Counted from the first letter of the stretch, positions 25,924-36,102 are shown. The stretch: DNA of 64,000 bases from Acinetobacter sp. WCHA45 (GCF_002165255.2 NZ_CP028560.1:62001-126000), one strand, 5' to 3'. The notes: generated by a model from the sequence alone, not told the origin. Numbers and translations are program-made.

Positions 25924-26091
25924 CTAAGTTTCGGGTTGCGAATACTTCTTATATTTTTGCAAGATTTCAGCTTTACTTTGTTGAGTTGTTTGAGCTGTCG
26001 TTGTAATGCCTTCAAGCTTTAGGCTGGCTTGATAGTTTTGCGCACGTGTCGCTTGAATATATTTTTTTTTCTGTTCAGTGGTTCTGAGCAT
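25924..26091 (-). CDS. yhfG: YhfG-like antitoxin of Fic
   Basis: A 55-residue basic protein beginning MLRTTEQKKKYIQATRAQNY and ending KYKKYSQPET. Small size, helical character, the KKKYIQATRAQNYQASLKLEG segment and position directly upstream of fic match the YhfG family, which binds Fic and blocks ATP placement in the paired E. coli system. The two genes are on the same strand, antitoxin first. AT-rich sequence upstream with an inverted repeat (AATGCTG...CAGCATT, 26149-26168) may be the regulatory site. Confidence 0.75.
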   Translation of the reverse strand: MLRTTEQKKKYIQATRAQNYQASLKLEGITTTAQTTQQSKAEILQKYKKYSQPET

Positions 26092-26407
26092 TTCGAAACT
26101 CCATTGATGCTACACGTGAAGTAAGTATAGCAGAGAATCTTTTTGATCAATGCTGCATACACAGCATTTCAAAATGTAATACAACGGTATTGTTTCATGT
26201 AATAACAGAAAACTAAAAAAAAGTGGAAGAATTTTTAAAATTTAGACCACCCATGATAAGTAAACCATATGTATTTGTTGATAATTGTAATTTTGAGAAA
26301 ATTTAGTTGATAAATTAAATGAATTTTAATATACAAAGATATGCTCATTTTTTATATCGATAAAAATGTTAAAATTTGACTATTTAGTAAAAAATATAGA
26401 GATATTT
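26092..26407. other. Intergenic promoter region between yhfG and the recombinase operon
   Basis: About 300 bp, extremely AT-rich, between divergent transcription units. It contains the inverted repeat AATGCTG-N6-CAGCATT (26149-26168). No gene seen. It should hold the promoters of yhfG-fic (leftward) and of the three-gene operon (rightward). Confidence 0.5.
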
Positions 26408-26830
26408 ATGGGGCAATTTATCATGCCCTTTTGCTTTGATCGGCCAGATATTCAGATTGAGATGGTGAAAATCAATTCAGAATTATTGAAAATCAAAAAG
26501 ATTAAACAGAGTCAGAAAGTCGTAGTACAAGCAAAGTTCAAAGTAATCTACGTCAAAATTTGGCAAAAAATTTTGCTATTGATGCAAACGGAGCGAGGAT
26601 TACGTGTGCATTCTAATTATGTTGCAATCATACAGTTGATACAAAATCTGGATTATTTTATCGAAAAATCACAGCAACATTCATGCTTTGAGAGAAAAGC
26701 CCAAAAAGAGTTAGATGCAAAATTTTTTGCTCGATTTTTTAAGCTGACAAAAAATTCAATAAAAGATCAACTCATACCAAATTGTGCGGATTTAAATGAA
26801 TTTTACACATACAACTCGATAAAAATTTAA
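26408..26830 (+). CDS. Small protein, first gene of the recombinase operon
   Basis: A 140-residue protein from the ATG at 26408 (MGQFIMPFCFDRPDIQIEMVKIN); an in-frame ATG 14 codons earlier is possible. It is very basic and mostly helical (LLKIKKIKQSQKVVVQAKFK, KIWQKILLLMQTERGLRVHSNYV) with no membrane segment and no family I recognise. It ends 6 bp before the next gene, so the three genes form one operon. Small helical partners are known beside paired tyrosine recombinases (for example TnpC of Tn554), which suggests a DNA-binding or accessory role here. That role is inferred from context. Confidence 0.7.
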   Translation: MGQFIMPFCFDRPDIQIEMVKINSELLKIKKIKQSQKVVVQAKFKVIYVKIWQKILLLMQTERGLRVHSNYVAIIQLIQNLDYFIEKSQQHSCFERKAQKELDAKFFARFFKLTKNSIKDQLIPNCADLNEFYTYNSIKI

Positions 26831-26836
26831 TTGAAA

Positions 26837-29182
26837 ATGAATATGCAAATGACTGAACGAGAAAAGCGATTTTTAGAGTTAGCAGAAGAATTTCAACAAG
26901 ATTATTGTCTGCTACGTGATGAAGTTGTGAATACACAATTTCTCGATCTATCAGATGATTTGTATGAAAAAGTTCATGCGCTATATGAGAAGGCGCAACA
27001 GATATACGGCTATATATCTAGTACGAGGCAAATTGGTAATTATTATTTGCTAGCTTGTTTAAGTTATTTTGCATCTCCTGATACTAGTAATACGCAAAAT
27101 TTAACGTCTCAACGTTATCTGATTCTGCAAGCAAGTTTTTTAACTTATCGACATTACCAAGATTTTTCAAAAATTCCTAAAGGTGAGAATAAGAAAAAAC
27201 AGGTCTGTGATCTCTTGCGTTATGTATCACGATATGTGCTGCATTCTAGTAATGCTGAATTATTTGAAGAATGCAGTAAGCTATTAAATCGTTATGTCAT
27301 GTACGAACGTAGCTTGAAAAACGAGGATCGTAATCAACTTTTTAATATTAATGATTTTCAAGAAATAAAAGTAATTGAATATTTATCGGCACTATTGATC
27401 ATATTTATACGACTAGATGATCGTAGTGTTGTTCATCGTCAACGTAAGTCAAAAGAACGGAAAGCTTTACAATGGCCAACTAAAAACGAAGTCAGAATAT
27501 TTCGTGAAATAAAATCAGGTAAGCAAGAAGATGTCGGATATAACGCAAAAATCAGTTTTCATGATGCCTCTCTTCACAAAGATGAAGATGGTGAAATTGA
27601 GCTTGCAGACGCTGAAGTAGAGTTATATTCAGAAGATGAAAAGACTAAACAATTTAATCATATAATTAGTGATTATGTTGCGCATTACACGCGTCATCGC
27701 CAACGCCGGCATGCTCCATTTATTACAAATCCTCATTATTTAGCGCCGGACGTACTGAAGCAAGTTGTATATGTACTAAGAGCCGAATTATTTGGAAACT
27801 GGAAAGATGCTGCAATAGCTGCTGCATGTTTATTATCACTGTTGACAGGATTATCACCCGTTGCACTGATGAATTTTAACGAGCTTATTCAAGATGGAAT
27901 TTTGATCCAGAATGGTTCAAGTAGACGTCGCGAATATTTACTCAAATTAAATCTTAAAATTACAGAGCAGAAGATTAAGAGCTTAAATCATGTGCGATGG
28001 AATGAAGAGATGTCGCATCAACTACATCTACCTGCGGCATGGTTTGACTACATCGAGCAAGGAGATAATCCATCTATATCTTCAGCTTATATTAATACCA
28101 AGCTTAAGAAATGGCTTGATAATCAGTTTGTAGGTTCGATCACCGTTGAAAAACTTCAAGCACAATTATATTTTCATATATGTTATGAAACATTTAATGA
28201 ATATCTTGCACATGTGATCGCGGGCCGGGATAGTCAGCATCATATGCCCGGTATTTTTTATGGCGGGCTTCCAAAGGCTCAACTGGATACTACATATCTT
28301 TGCTATTTAGAAACAGTGCTTACACCGCATTCTGCTCAATTTGATGAAGACACAGCAGAACTTAATATATTGCAACAAAAATTTAAAATTAGATCTGCTT
28401 TATCTATAGGTCGGATAGGGAGCCAACTTGCACTTGCACCAAATTTCGTACAAGAGCAATTTAATTACTTACATAAGCACTGTGAAGAGAATATTCAAAA
28501 ACATAAACATATCATTAATCAACTGAATGCATATGCCTGCTGGATGTGGCATGTTAGTTTGTTGTGTTTAACAAATCGACCTAAAGAAAGTCTGTTGGGT
28601 CAATTGGATGATTACTGTTTTGAACTCAAGCTTTTATATGTGAATGATAAGAAAAATAGTAAGGCAAGAAAGGATGGTCGCTTTATCCCATTATCTGATT
28701 TTTTCATAAAAACACTGCAAAATTACACTGCCTTTTTAGAACAAATTATTGAAGCGTACGGTTCATTTTTTAGACAAGTCTTTGCAAAGAAGAAGATAAC
28801 TGTAAATGATCTTTTTGGTAAGGTCATTTTTAGTAAAGATATCTTGCCGATAACTGTCAAAGAATGGCAGAGCAGGAAAATTAAGTTAATCCCTTTATCG
28901 AGAAAATGGGTGAATTCATATATGCAAGGAGTCTTTCCAAAGAATATGTATTCGAATTGGTTACGTCATTTTGACATGAACTTTTTGATGCATGAGCAGC
29001 AAGAGGGTAAACCAGCATTAGCTTTTCACTTAATTCAGGCCCTGTATGGTCATGACCAACGTGACCGAGAGGCTTTTCATCCGCATTCTTCACTTATCCC
29101 GAATGTCTATGTACAGCAAGCCCGCCAGCAATTGCAAGATAATGTCAAATCTTTATCGATTAAACACTTAGAGCGAAAATAG
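26837..29182 (+). CDS. Large uncharacterised protein, divergent recombinase-like C-terminus
   Basis: A 781-residue cytoplasmic protein starting MNMQMTEREKRFLELAEEF. The N-terminal half is helical. Residues about 330-350 (AAACLLSLLTGLSPVALMNF) and 575-625 (LLCLTNRPKESLLGQLDDYCF, then KNSKARKDGRFIPLS) resemble the first-Arg and Lys regions of tyrosine recombinases. SNWLRHFDMNFLM near 706-718 and YGHDQRDREAFHP near 735-748 look like the H-x-x-R and GH boxes, but no clear catalytic Tyr follows. I infer a degenerate or very divergent tyrosine recombinase acting with the next gene product. Four bases separate it from that gene. Confidence 0.65.
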   Translation: MNMQMTEREKRFLELAEEFQQDYCLLRDEVVNTQFLDLSDDLYEKVHALYEKAQQIYGYISSTRQIGNYYLLACLSYFASPDTSNTQNLTSQRYLILQASFLTYRHYQDFSKIPKGENKKKQVCDLLRYVSRYVLHSSNAELFEECSKLLNRYVMYERSLKNEDRNQLFNINDFQEIKVIEYLSALLIIFIRLDDRSVVHRQRKSKERKALQWPTKNEVRIFREIKSGKQEDVGYNAKISFHDASLHKDEDGEIELADAEVELYSEDEKTKQFNHIISDYVAHYTRHRQRRHAPFITNPHYLAPDVLKQVVYVLRAELFGNWKDAAIAAACLLSLLTGLSPVALMNFNELIQDGILIQNGSSRRREYLLKLNLKITEQKIKSLNHVRWNEEMSHQLHLPAAWFDYIEQGDNPSISSAYINTKLKKWLDNQFVGSITVEKLQAQLYFHICYETFNEYLAHVIAGRDSQHHMPGIFYGGLPKAQLDTTYLCYLETVLTPHSAQFDEDTAELNILQQKFKIRSALSIGRIGSQLALAPNFVQEQFNYLHKHCEENIQKHKHIINQLNAYACWMWHVSLLCLTNRPKESLLGQLDDYCFELKLLYVNDKKNSKARKDGRFIPLSDFFIKTLQNYTAFLEQIIEAYGSFFRQVFAKKKITVNDLFGKVIFSKDILPITVKEWQSRKIKLIPLSRKWVNSYMQGVFPKNMYSNWLRHFDMNFLMHEQQEGKPALAFHLIQALYGHDQRDREAFHPHSSLIPNVYVQQARQQLQDNVKSLSIKHLERK

Positions 29183-29186
29183 TTGT

Positions 29187-32100
29187 ATGCAAAAAATCAA
29201 AGAACTAATAAAACCACAACTAGATGATCTATTTGTTGATATTCATAAAATGGTGAAAAAGTCGCTAGATAGACAGCCTTCTCCACCTGAAGTATTGACG
29301 AAAGAAATGCAGCAAAAACTTGATCAGCAGATCGCTGAAAAATGGCATGACATTAAAGATAGTGTTGATTGTTTGAGTCAAAAGTTGAGCCGAGACGAAC
29401 AATCAAAACTGATGCAATTTACTGAAGATGAATTTAATAAAAGAAGGAAGCAATTCAACCAGAATGTAGATAAAAAATCATACAGAATTAAGCTAAATCC
29501 ACATACTAAACGGATCGTACTGCCTAGAAAAATTGAGAGTACAGAGTCACGGTTAGAACAGGGGCATCTACATATCCATGTACTTAAGGAATTAAGGCAG
29601 TATTGGCAAGATTCATTTGAATATTGGAATGAACCAAAGTACTTATGGGGAAATTTATGCTTAAGTTTTATATATATTTCAGGCTGTGCAGATGAACAGC
29701 ATTTGATTGCTATTCAGAAGCAATTGCAGGAGGCCATTGAGCTTGGTACAGATCTGAATTGTTTTCGGTTATACCATTCGGACTACAAAAAAATCACTAA
29801 TCCATTGTTACTACATTATCGTGTTGAAAACTCTCAATATGGCAACGATGTAGAACAGGGAAAGTTGTACCAATGGAAACATGTTTTTTTTAACCCATAT
29901 GCGCAGTTCATTTTGCAATATTTAAAAAAGTTGAAAGCTACTCAGAAAGAATTTTGTCTGCAACATTCAGTTGAAGATTGTATTTTAGAAAGCTTGAGTA
30001 AGATAGGCAGGAAAAAAAGTCTTGGGGATCTGCAATATCAAATTAAACGCCGTGGATTTCGTGCATTTAATGATGTGCAAATGGTACTCGAATTTAATCC
30101 AAACCTCAGCATAGATATATTTTTGAGTAATGTGCTTCAGCAAGAGATTAATACTGTTGCTTTAAGGCCATCCGAATTTAGATTGCTGTGGAATAATGAT
30201 TACAATCAAGTCACAGAACCAGATAATCGCCCTATTCATTTTGAACAAGAGCAGTTACTTCCTGAAGTTCCGACTGTTCAAAGCAAATTACAAACGATTC
30301 CGTATGAGTTGATGTTGTTTGGTCAAAAGAAACGTAAAGGTCAAAAAGTTGAGCGTTTAGATAAAAAGAGGAATAAAGAAGAACGCACGCTACGTTTTTG
30401 GCAAGAAACTAGAAGGGTGTTAGAGGAGAAGATAGTTGATGCTAATACGGAGGAAAAGTCTTTAATTGATGCTCAACTACGCTTAATTCACTGGTTAATG
30501 CATTTAAAAAAACGAGGGCTTCAATTATCAACTATTGAAAGCTACTTAGGATCGTTTGGCAAAGAATTTATATTTGAGATTTGGCTCAATAAATTAGATT
30601 TAAAGCAACAATCCATAGATGACTATGAGGATTTATATCGGCAGCTATTGAAATACAGCAGTGAACGTGATGAAAAAGCAGTTCAACGAGATTCGGTGAA
30701 AGGAAAAACCTCTCGTAAGATGCACCAAAGCGCAGAATACCGTTTTGGTCGCCTAAAAGATTTTCATCAATTCTGTATAGAGAATTATGATGCTCCAGGG
30801 GTATTGGTGTTACAGAATTCAAGTTTTAAGCATTTACAAATTTGCAATGCACGGCTAGTGAGTCCTTTGCTATTTGGCAAATTATTGGAAAAACTAGAAA
30901 ATTTAAGTCAAGAGCCAACGGCATCAGAGTGGGTCGATCATCTGAGTTGTTTAAAGCTGATGTATTTACTAAGTTATAGAACTGGACTTCGATTAAATGA
31001 AGTTCGTTGTCTTAAAATACAAGATATTATTTGCCCAGAGCTACTTTATAAAGAAAAAGAAAATACAGTTTTTAATAATATCACGCTTCATATCCAAGAC
31101 AATTCATATCGCCGTCTGAAAACGCGAAGTGCGAATCGTCAAATACCATTGAAAATTGCATTGTCAGAACATGAGTTTTTAGTAGTACAACGTTACATAC
31201 AACATCGTTATGAGCAATATTTGGTTAATCAGCAGGATGATCAACTTTTTAGTGTGAATCATCGTGTATTAACTGATCAATGTATCAGCAAAATTACAGT
31301 AGATTTGTTTAGTCAAATATTAGGTATGCATCATGGCTTTAGTTTTCATACATTACGCCACAGTGCTGCTAACTATCTAGCAATAACTTTGCTCGGTTCA
31401 AAAGAAATGATCAAGACCTACACAGATTGTCCTTGGGTAAAAGCAAAAAAGATGAGGGATTTATTGTTTGGTATGAAAGCACGTGCTCAAGAAGAGATTA
31501 TTCAACATAAATGGCAGGTGCTCGCCTCTTGGATGGGGCATAGCAGTATTGAGCAAACGGCTTCAAATTACCTTCATGTTTTGGATTTATTAGCAGTCGA
31601 TCGAATTTATAATTCGCCGTGTATCATTTCAAAAAAAGTATTAGAACAGTGTTTTAGTCCAGTGAAGTCAAGTACAGACTACATAAACCTAAATCGTTAT
31701 ACTCAGCAGCAGAAATGGTTTAATTCTTATCAGCAAACACAGCCAGTTACGATGGCTGGCCGACAAGAAAAGAAGTTTAGTATAGAGAAGAGTACTCTGA
31801 CACCTTTTCAACGTTTGATAAGTTTTAGAGAAGGTCGTTTAAGCGAAGATACCCAAGCTCAAGAATGGATGCAACGATGTCAATGGATGAGCACTAAATG
31901 GATGGATCGCCAAAAATTTAATTTAAAAACGAATTATGTTTATAGTAAGAATTTAGAAGAGAGTTGGTTTGATGAACTTTACGAAAAGGCTAAAAAACTG
32001 ACTCGTCAAGATGAAATAATTCCTCTCCTTGATTTTCATTATAAAGATGATAGGCAGCAAGATGCACTGAAAGAAAAGAACATGGTTAAGGCGCTTAAAA

Positions 32101-32387
32101 TATTATTATTATTTGGAAAACTGCGTAAGAATTTTCTACATTTTCAATGCCGAATGAAAGGTGATGAGCAACAAATTGTTAATTTTATTACTGGTATAGA
32201 GCCAATGTTAGGAGATCATCTGTATTTAGAAAAACAAAACTACCCAGTTAATTTGGATGCTCCTGAGCGAACCGTTAAATTTAGTTTTCAAAGAGTTGTC
32301 GGCTCTAACAAAAAAAATGTTACTCCGCTGGTTATATTTAATTTAATGTTAAAAATCATGCTAGAAGATGAACTCTGGTTGAAATAG
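29187..32387 (+). CDS. Giant tyrosine recombinase (about 1066 residues)
   Basis: The C-terminal third has a complete tyrosine-recombinase catalytic set: Arg I in YRTGLRLNEVRCL (near residue 597-610), a candidate Lys in RRLKTRSANRQIPL (near 645-660), HTLRHSAANYL (near 718-728), the H/W box LASWMGHSSIEQ (near 779-790) and the nucleophile in SNYLHV (near 793-798). The 550 residues before it are unique, charged and helical, with a possible SAM-like core-binding region (WLMHLKKRGLQLSTIESYLGSFGKEF near 430-460). A long tail follows the Tyr. Ordinary integrases have 300-450 residues. It is the last gene of a tight three-gene operon. Confidence 0.85.
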   Translation: MQKIKELIKPQLDDLFVDIHKMVKKSLDRQPSPPEVLTKEMQQKLDQQIAEKWHDIKDSVDCLSQKLSRDEQSKLMQFTEDEFNKRRKQFNQNVDKKSYRIKLNPHTKRIVLPRKIESTESRLEQGHLHIHVLKELRQYWQDSFEYWNEPKYLWGNLCLSFIYISGCADEQHLIAIQKQLQEAIELGTDLNCFRLYHSDYKKITNPLLLHYRVENSQYGNDVEQGKLYQWKHVFFNPYAQFILQYLKKLKATQKEFCLQHSVEDCILESLSKIGRKKSLGDLQYQIKRRGFRAFNDVQMVLEFNPNLSIDIFLSNVLQQEINTVALRPSEFRLLWNNDYNQVTEPDNRPIHFEQEQLLPEVPTVQSKLQTIPYELMLFGQKKRKGQKVERLDKKRNKEERTLRFWQETRRVLEEKIVDANTEEKSLIDAQLRLIHWLMHLKKRGLQLSTIESYLGSFGKEFIFEIWLNKLDLKQQSIDDYEDLYRQLLKYSSERDEKAVQRDSVKGKTSRKMHQSAEYRFGRLKDFHQFCIENYDAPGVLVLQNSSFKHLQICNARLVSPLLFGKLLEKLENLSQEPTASEWVDHLSCLKLMYLLSYRTGLRLNEVRCLKIQDIICPELLYKEKENTVFNNITLHIQDNSYRRLKTRSANRQIPLKIALSEHEFLVVQRYIQHRYEQYLVNQQDDQLFSVNHRVLTDQCISKITVDLFSQILGMHHGFSFHTLRHSAANYLAITLLGSKEMIKTYTDCPWVKAKKMRDLLFGMKARAQEEIIQHKWQVLASWMGHSSIEQTASNYLHVLDLLAVDRIYNSPCIISKKVLEQCFSPVKSSTDYINLNRYTQQQKWFNSYQQTQPVTMAGRQEKKFSIEKSTLTPFQRLISFREGRLSEDTQAQEWMQRCQWMSTKWMDRQKFNLKTNYVYSKNLEESWFDELYEKAKKLTRQDEIIPLLDFHYKDDRQQDALKEKNMVKALKILLLFGKLRKNFLHFQCRMKGDEQQIVNFITGIEPMLGDHLYLEKQNYPVNLDAPERTVKFSFQRVVGSNKKNVTPLVIFNLMLKIMLEDELWLK

Positions 32388-32714
32388 CCTAAGCAAACTG
32401 AAAAGGGGGAATTGTTTAAAAATCTCTCTGGTTATAAGTAAACTGTCTTTATGAAAAGCATCATACTAACTTTGATTCATAATAAAGGGAATTTAAAAGC
32501 TTTAGCATCACAATTTGGTCACTGGATTTTAGACAATAGTGTAAAGATTAGCACTTTGGTAAATCGATGAGCTAAAGTGTTGTAGTCCAAACTCGATCTG
32601 ACAATTACCCATTTTTTAGTGTGCCCGTCAGGTTAAATTTGAACTGAATTTTTCTCAGCCCAAATTCATTTCCAATCAAGTTATGTTTCAAGTGGCGTGC
32701 GAACACTGCACAAT
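32388..32714. other. Non-coding stretch after the recombinase operon
   Basis: About 330 bp without a supported gene, between convergent transcription units. It has small inverted repeats (AGCACTTT...AAAGTGTT near 32551-32582). If the recombinase operon defines a mobile element, one of its ends or attachment sites may be here, but no repeat of this stretch was found elsewhere in the window. Confidence 0.4.
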
Positions 32715-32933
32715 TTAATTCACGGTGCCTAAGACAGGTATCAACTTCGGACCAGCCATTCTAGCTTTGCTAATGATTTCCACCAGCTCATCATAAGTCA
32801 GTTCAAACTTATCCTCACTATCAAATACATAGACCATATTCTTGCCTTCATGTTCAGGTGGAGTAGGTGGTACAAATCGTTTCGGGATAAGAATTTGTGC
32901 GAGTTGTTCGTCAGTTAATTTAAATAAGTGCAT
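32715..32933 (-). CDS. Small protein downstream of umuC
   Basis: A 72-residue acidic protein (MHLFKLTDEQLAQILIPKRFVPPTP, then ELTYDELVEIISKARMAGPKLIPVLG) starting 4 bp after the umuC stop on the same strand, so almost certainly co-transcribed with the polymerase genes. No membrane segment and no known family. The proline-rich middle and helical C-terminus suggest a small binding protein; function unknown. Confidence 0.6.
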   Translation of the reverse strand: MHLFKLTDEQLAQILIPKRFVPPTPPEHEGKNMVYVFDSEDKFELTYDELVEIISKARMAGPKLIPVLGTVN

Positions 32934-32937
32934 GTTT

Positions 32938-34233
32938 TTATCCTACTCTTGGTAAGTCAGACCATTTGGTTAAATACGAAGGTGATCTAAGGTTTTGATT
33001 CATGTGCCATGTGGCTTCTTTATTGTTGGCAATGCCTAGCGTGACGAGATTCTTCCCAAACCGTTCACTGATTGCTTCGATGGCATCTGAAAGCCTTTCT
33101 CGCTCTTGCTTATGTGAATAGTCCGTGAATAGATCGGGCACAAACTTGGATTGATCTGTAATTTCGAGCAGCACGATTCCCGCCTTTTTATACTTAAAGC
33201 CTTTCTTAAATATCTGATCGATGCCTTTCATCGCGGCCTTGGTGATGAGCAGTAGATCATCCGTATGCTCATGCATTTGAACGACGATGTAAGGCGAGTA
33301 GCGCTCTGTCTTATCAAAGCGACTGGTTTGGATATACACGCCGATCATCTTGCAGATTGAGCCATCTTCCCGCATTCGTTTCACGGCTCTGGCCACATAA
33401 AGCCGAACCGAAGCTTTAATGTCATCCATTTCATACACTGGGTTGCCATATGAACGGCTGCTGATGATTTGCTTCTTCGCTACAGTATCATCACTAAGGT
33501 CAATACAAGAAAGGCCCTGTAGCTCAAGCACCGTCTTTTCCATCACGATACTAAACTGCTTTTTGATTTCTTTAGGATTGGCATTGATCAGATCCAGCAC
33601 AGATTGAACACCCATAGTATTGAGCTTCTTACAGTTCTGTCTGCCTACGCCCCAAACCTCAGACACATCAACCTGCGCGAGTAGCGTTTCTGTAGAGCAT
33701 GGGTCCATATGGGCCAGATTACAGACCCCATTGAAGAACTTGTTTTTCTTGGCGAGATGATTGGCAATCTTGGCTTCGGTTTTAGAGCGACCAATTCCAA
33801 TACAGCAGGGTAGGCCTAACCAACGCCAAGCCTTAGCCCTCATGTCTTGAGCATATACAGTCAGGTCAAATAGATGCTCGTAAGCTGTGAGCTTCAGAAA
33901 GCATTCATCAATGGAATAGACCTCTTGATCTCCTGGTGCAACATAGTCCCCAAGCAGCTCCATAAAGCGCTTGGACATTTCGCCATATAAGGAGAAATTA
34001 CTGGATAGCACCTGAATGTTATGTTGTTTGATCAGCTCTTTAATTTGGAATACAGGAACACCCATCTTGATGCCTAAGTCTTTCGCTTCCTGGCTTCTGG
34101 CCACGGCACAGCCGTCATTGTTGCTGAGCACAATGGTTGGGCGATCATTCAAGGCAGGATTAAACACACGCTCACACGAGACGTAGCAATTATTCACGTC
34201 GACTAACGCGAATATTTCATTTTCACTTTGCAT
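32938..34233 (-). CDS. umuC: Error-prone DNA polymerase V subunit UmuC
   Basis: A 431-residue Y-family polymerase for translesion synthesis during DNA damage. The palm motifs [19 protein letters not shown] (first catalytic Asp) and [10 protein letters not shown] (catalytic Asp-Glu) are intact. A thumb with [17 protein letters not shown], the helix-hairpin-helix region ([23 protein letters not shown]) and the little finger follow. Full family length. It lies 14 bp downstream of umuD on the same strand. Its activity should need UmuD' and RecA. Plasmid-borne umuDC copies are common and can raise mutation rates. Confidence 0.95.
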   Translation of the reverse strand: MQSENEIFALVDVNNCYVSCERVFNPALNDRPTIVLSNNDGCAVARSQEAKDLGIKMGVPVFQIKELIKQHNIQVLSSNFSLYGEMSKRFMELLGDYVAPGDQEVYSIDECFLKLTAYEHLFDLTVYAQDMRAKAWRWLGLPCCIGIGRSKTEAKIANHLAKKNKFFNGVCNLAHMDPCSTETLLAQVDVSEVWGVGRQNCKKLNTMGVQSVLDLINANPKEIKKQFSIVMEKTVLELQGLSCIDLSDDTVAKKQIISSRSYGNPVYEMDDIKASVRLYVARAVKRMREDGSICKMIGVYIQTSRFDKTERYSPYIVVQMHEHTDDLLLITKAAMKGIDQIFKKGFKYKKAGIVLLEITDQSKFVPDLFTDYSHKQERERLSDAIEAISERFGKNLVTLGIANNKEATWHMNQNLRSPSYLTKWSDLPRVG

Positions 34234-34247
34234 GGTTATTCTTCTTT

Positions 34248-34874
34248 TTATGAGCGGTGATAAATACGCTTTAAATTAAAAGTCACCACACCCCAGATTG
34301 ATATGGTCTGACTATCATCAGGAATGATGTGATTGTAATTCGAATTTTCAGCCTTCAACCAAAGTTCTGGAAGCGGATAATCTTCATCTCCAAATATTTC
34401 TTTGATTTCAGACTTGGACATCTTATTGGTGATCATCAGCCGCTTAATGGTCGAGGCATTGTCATCAATCAGGGCAACCACGATATCGTAATGCTTGGCT
34501 TCAATACTGCGATCAATAATGATTGGATCATTAATCTCTAGGCCAGCATCGAGCATGGATTCACTGTCTACATAGGCAATAAAAGTAGAAATAGGGTTGT
34601 GAATCAGGAACTCATTCAGATCGAGTGCTTTGTCTTGCTCATCCTTGGTGCTGAAGGCCGGACCTGCAGGAATACGCTCTAAAGAGACGGGAATAGATAC
34701 TTTGGATTTGGGTAGGACAGCAGTAAGCCCTAATTTTTCAACAAGCTCATTTTGAACAGCGATTTGTTCAAGCACGGTGTTGATGGTAGGACTTGGTTTA
34801 CCCTCTGGACCCATGAGCTCTTGTAAAGATGACCATGCGTCGTCAGAGAAGTAAATAGGCAACTTCTTAGACAT
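34248..34874 (-). CDS. umuD: UmuD-family S24 peptidase
   Basis: A 208-residue self-cleaving accessory protein of polymerase V; longer than E. coli UmuD (139), like the Acinetobacter forms. The N-terminal 60 residues ([22 protein letters not shown]) are extra. The cleavage site is probably the Ala-Gly in ERIPAGPAF; the catalytic Ser is in DSESMLDAG and the Lys in STIKRLM. In Acinetobacter a long UmuD homolog also acts as a repressor of damage genes, as this one might. Co-transcribed with umuC. Confidence 0.9.
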   Translation of the reverse strand: MSKKLPIYFSDDAWSSLQELMGPEGKPSPTINTVLEQIAVQNELVEKLGLTAVLPKSKVSIPVSLERIPAGPAFSTKDEQDKALDLNEFLIHNPISTFIAYVDSESMLDAGLEINDPIIIDRSIEAKHYDIVVALIDDNASTIKRLMITNKMSKSEIKEIFGDEDYPLPELWLKAENSNYNHIIPDDSQTISIWGVVTFNLKRIYHRS

Positions 34875-34985
34875 GAGATACTCCTACGCTACGAGGCGTG
34901 TTTGGAAGTAGAATTTGTTTAAATAGGATATTACTAACAGCGTTTAAAATTCAAATTTAAAAAGTTGTGGATAAACAAGGATGCG

Positions 34986-35627
34986 TCAGAATAAGACGTT
35001 TTGTTTCTGCTCATCGCGTGGAAATGTGACGAATTCATCGGGCATTTGAAAGAAATATTCATGCGCATGTTCATGATCGGCTGTTAGCCAGTCTTTTCTG
35101 TACTGTTCTGGAATAACGATGATGGATCGCTTCTCATCCTTCGGTGCATGGAATTGTTTCATAAAAGGGTGATGGTCCGAATTGATGGTCAACATTGAAA
35201 AGGAACGTACCTTATTGCCATTAATCACTGCATCATCATAGATCCCTGCAACAGTAAAAGGCTGATCATCTTTACGCTTGATGGTGTACCAGTGTGGCTT
35301 GCCATTGATGTATTTCGGCTCATAAAATTCTTGTACTGGGACTAGGCAGAACTTGCTGTACTTCCAAGCATGTCGAAAGCTAGGCTTATCTGCTACAGAC
35401 TCAGTTCTGGCGTTATAAGTATGACTGCTGAACTTCAATTCTTTCGCCCAGCTCGGTAGTAATCCAAACTTTGCAATATCAAGCTCTAAGTGATCTGAGC
35501 CGTTCAGAATGATTGGAGCATGATAGGAAGGGAATACATGATCCTTAAGCTCAAGATCAAACTGGCTTGTATCGACACCTAAGAGTGTCAAATTTCTTTT
35601 ATTTGGAAATAGGTAATTTGAGCACAT
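34986..35627 (-). CDS. yedK: YedK/HMCES-family abasic-site shielding protein
   Basis: A 213-residue SRAP protein that forms a covalent link with abasic sites in single-stranded DNA. All active-site residues are visible: Cys2 directly after the start Met, the Asn in YNARTES, the Glu in QEFYEP and the His in FHAPKDEKR followed by SIIVIP. It is encoded about 110 bp upstream of umuD on the same strand, separated by a short non-coding gap, and fits a plasmid SOS-type repair cluster with umuDC. Confidence 0.92.
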   Translation of the reverse strand: MCSNYLFPNKRNLTLLGVDTSQFDLELKDHVFPSYHAPIILNGSDHLELDIAKFGLLPSWAKELKFSSHTYNARTESVADKPSFRHAWKYSKFCLVPVQEFYEPKYINGKPHWYTIKRKDDQPFTVAGIYDDAVINGNKVRSFSMLTINSDHHPFMKQFHAPKDEKRSIIVIPEQYRKDWLTADHEHAHEYFFQMPDEFVTFPRDEQKQNVLF

Positions 35628-35873
35628 AGCCTGATCACATAACTAAAGAATTTATCTGAAATTGTATACGATGCTTTATGGAACACATGGGATTTATGGT
35701 GTCAGTTCAAGTAGGCTATATGAAAAAAGTCATGATGGGGCAAGTTACATTTTCAGTTAAAGTATGACTTATGGGATGCAAAACTACGTTGGGCGTGAAG
35801 TCATAAAAAAATTAATCAGGATTTTGCATAAATAGTGCGCCGTAAGGCGCATTATTTTTAAGGAAGGTTTGTA

Positions 35874-36026
35874 TTACTCGACAATATATAACTTATGTTT
35901 TTTTTTCGGGGGCTCAACTTTAGCTAAAGCATCAAATGTTAATTGATTAAAATCTTCTTCAGAGATTCCAATTTCATCAAGCATTTTATTTTTATCAAAA
36001 GATGGTTGTGAGGGGTTTTGTTGCAT
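35874..36026 (-). CDS. Possible 50-residue acidic protein
   Basis: MQQNPSQPSFDKNKMLDEIGISEEDFNQLT and then FDALAKVEPPKKKHKLYIVE. The residue mix is protein-like and the frame ends cleanly, but there is no strong ribosome site and the frame is open a little further upstream without a start. It is divergent from the truncated phosphoribosyltransferase. Family unknown. Confidence 0.4.
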   Translation of the reverse strand: MQQNPSQPSFDKNKMLDEIGISEEDFNQLTFDALAKVEPPKKKHKLYIVE

Positions 36027-36102
36027 AAATATGTAAGCATCTGATTTAAATAAATTTAATTTTGGATCAAAAAATAATCAAAACTTTTAAAATCATATAG
36101 TT

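Noticed and set aside
34960..34980. DnaA-box-like TGTGGATAA upstream of umuD
   Set aside because: A single 9-mer far from any iteron or initiator gene; likely chance in AT-rich DNA.
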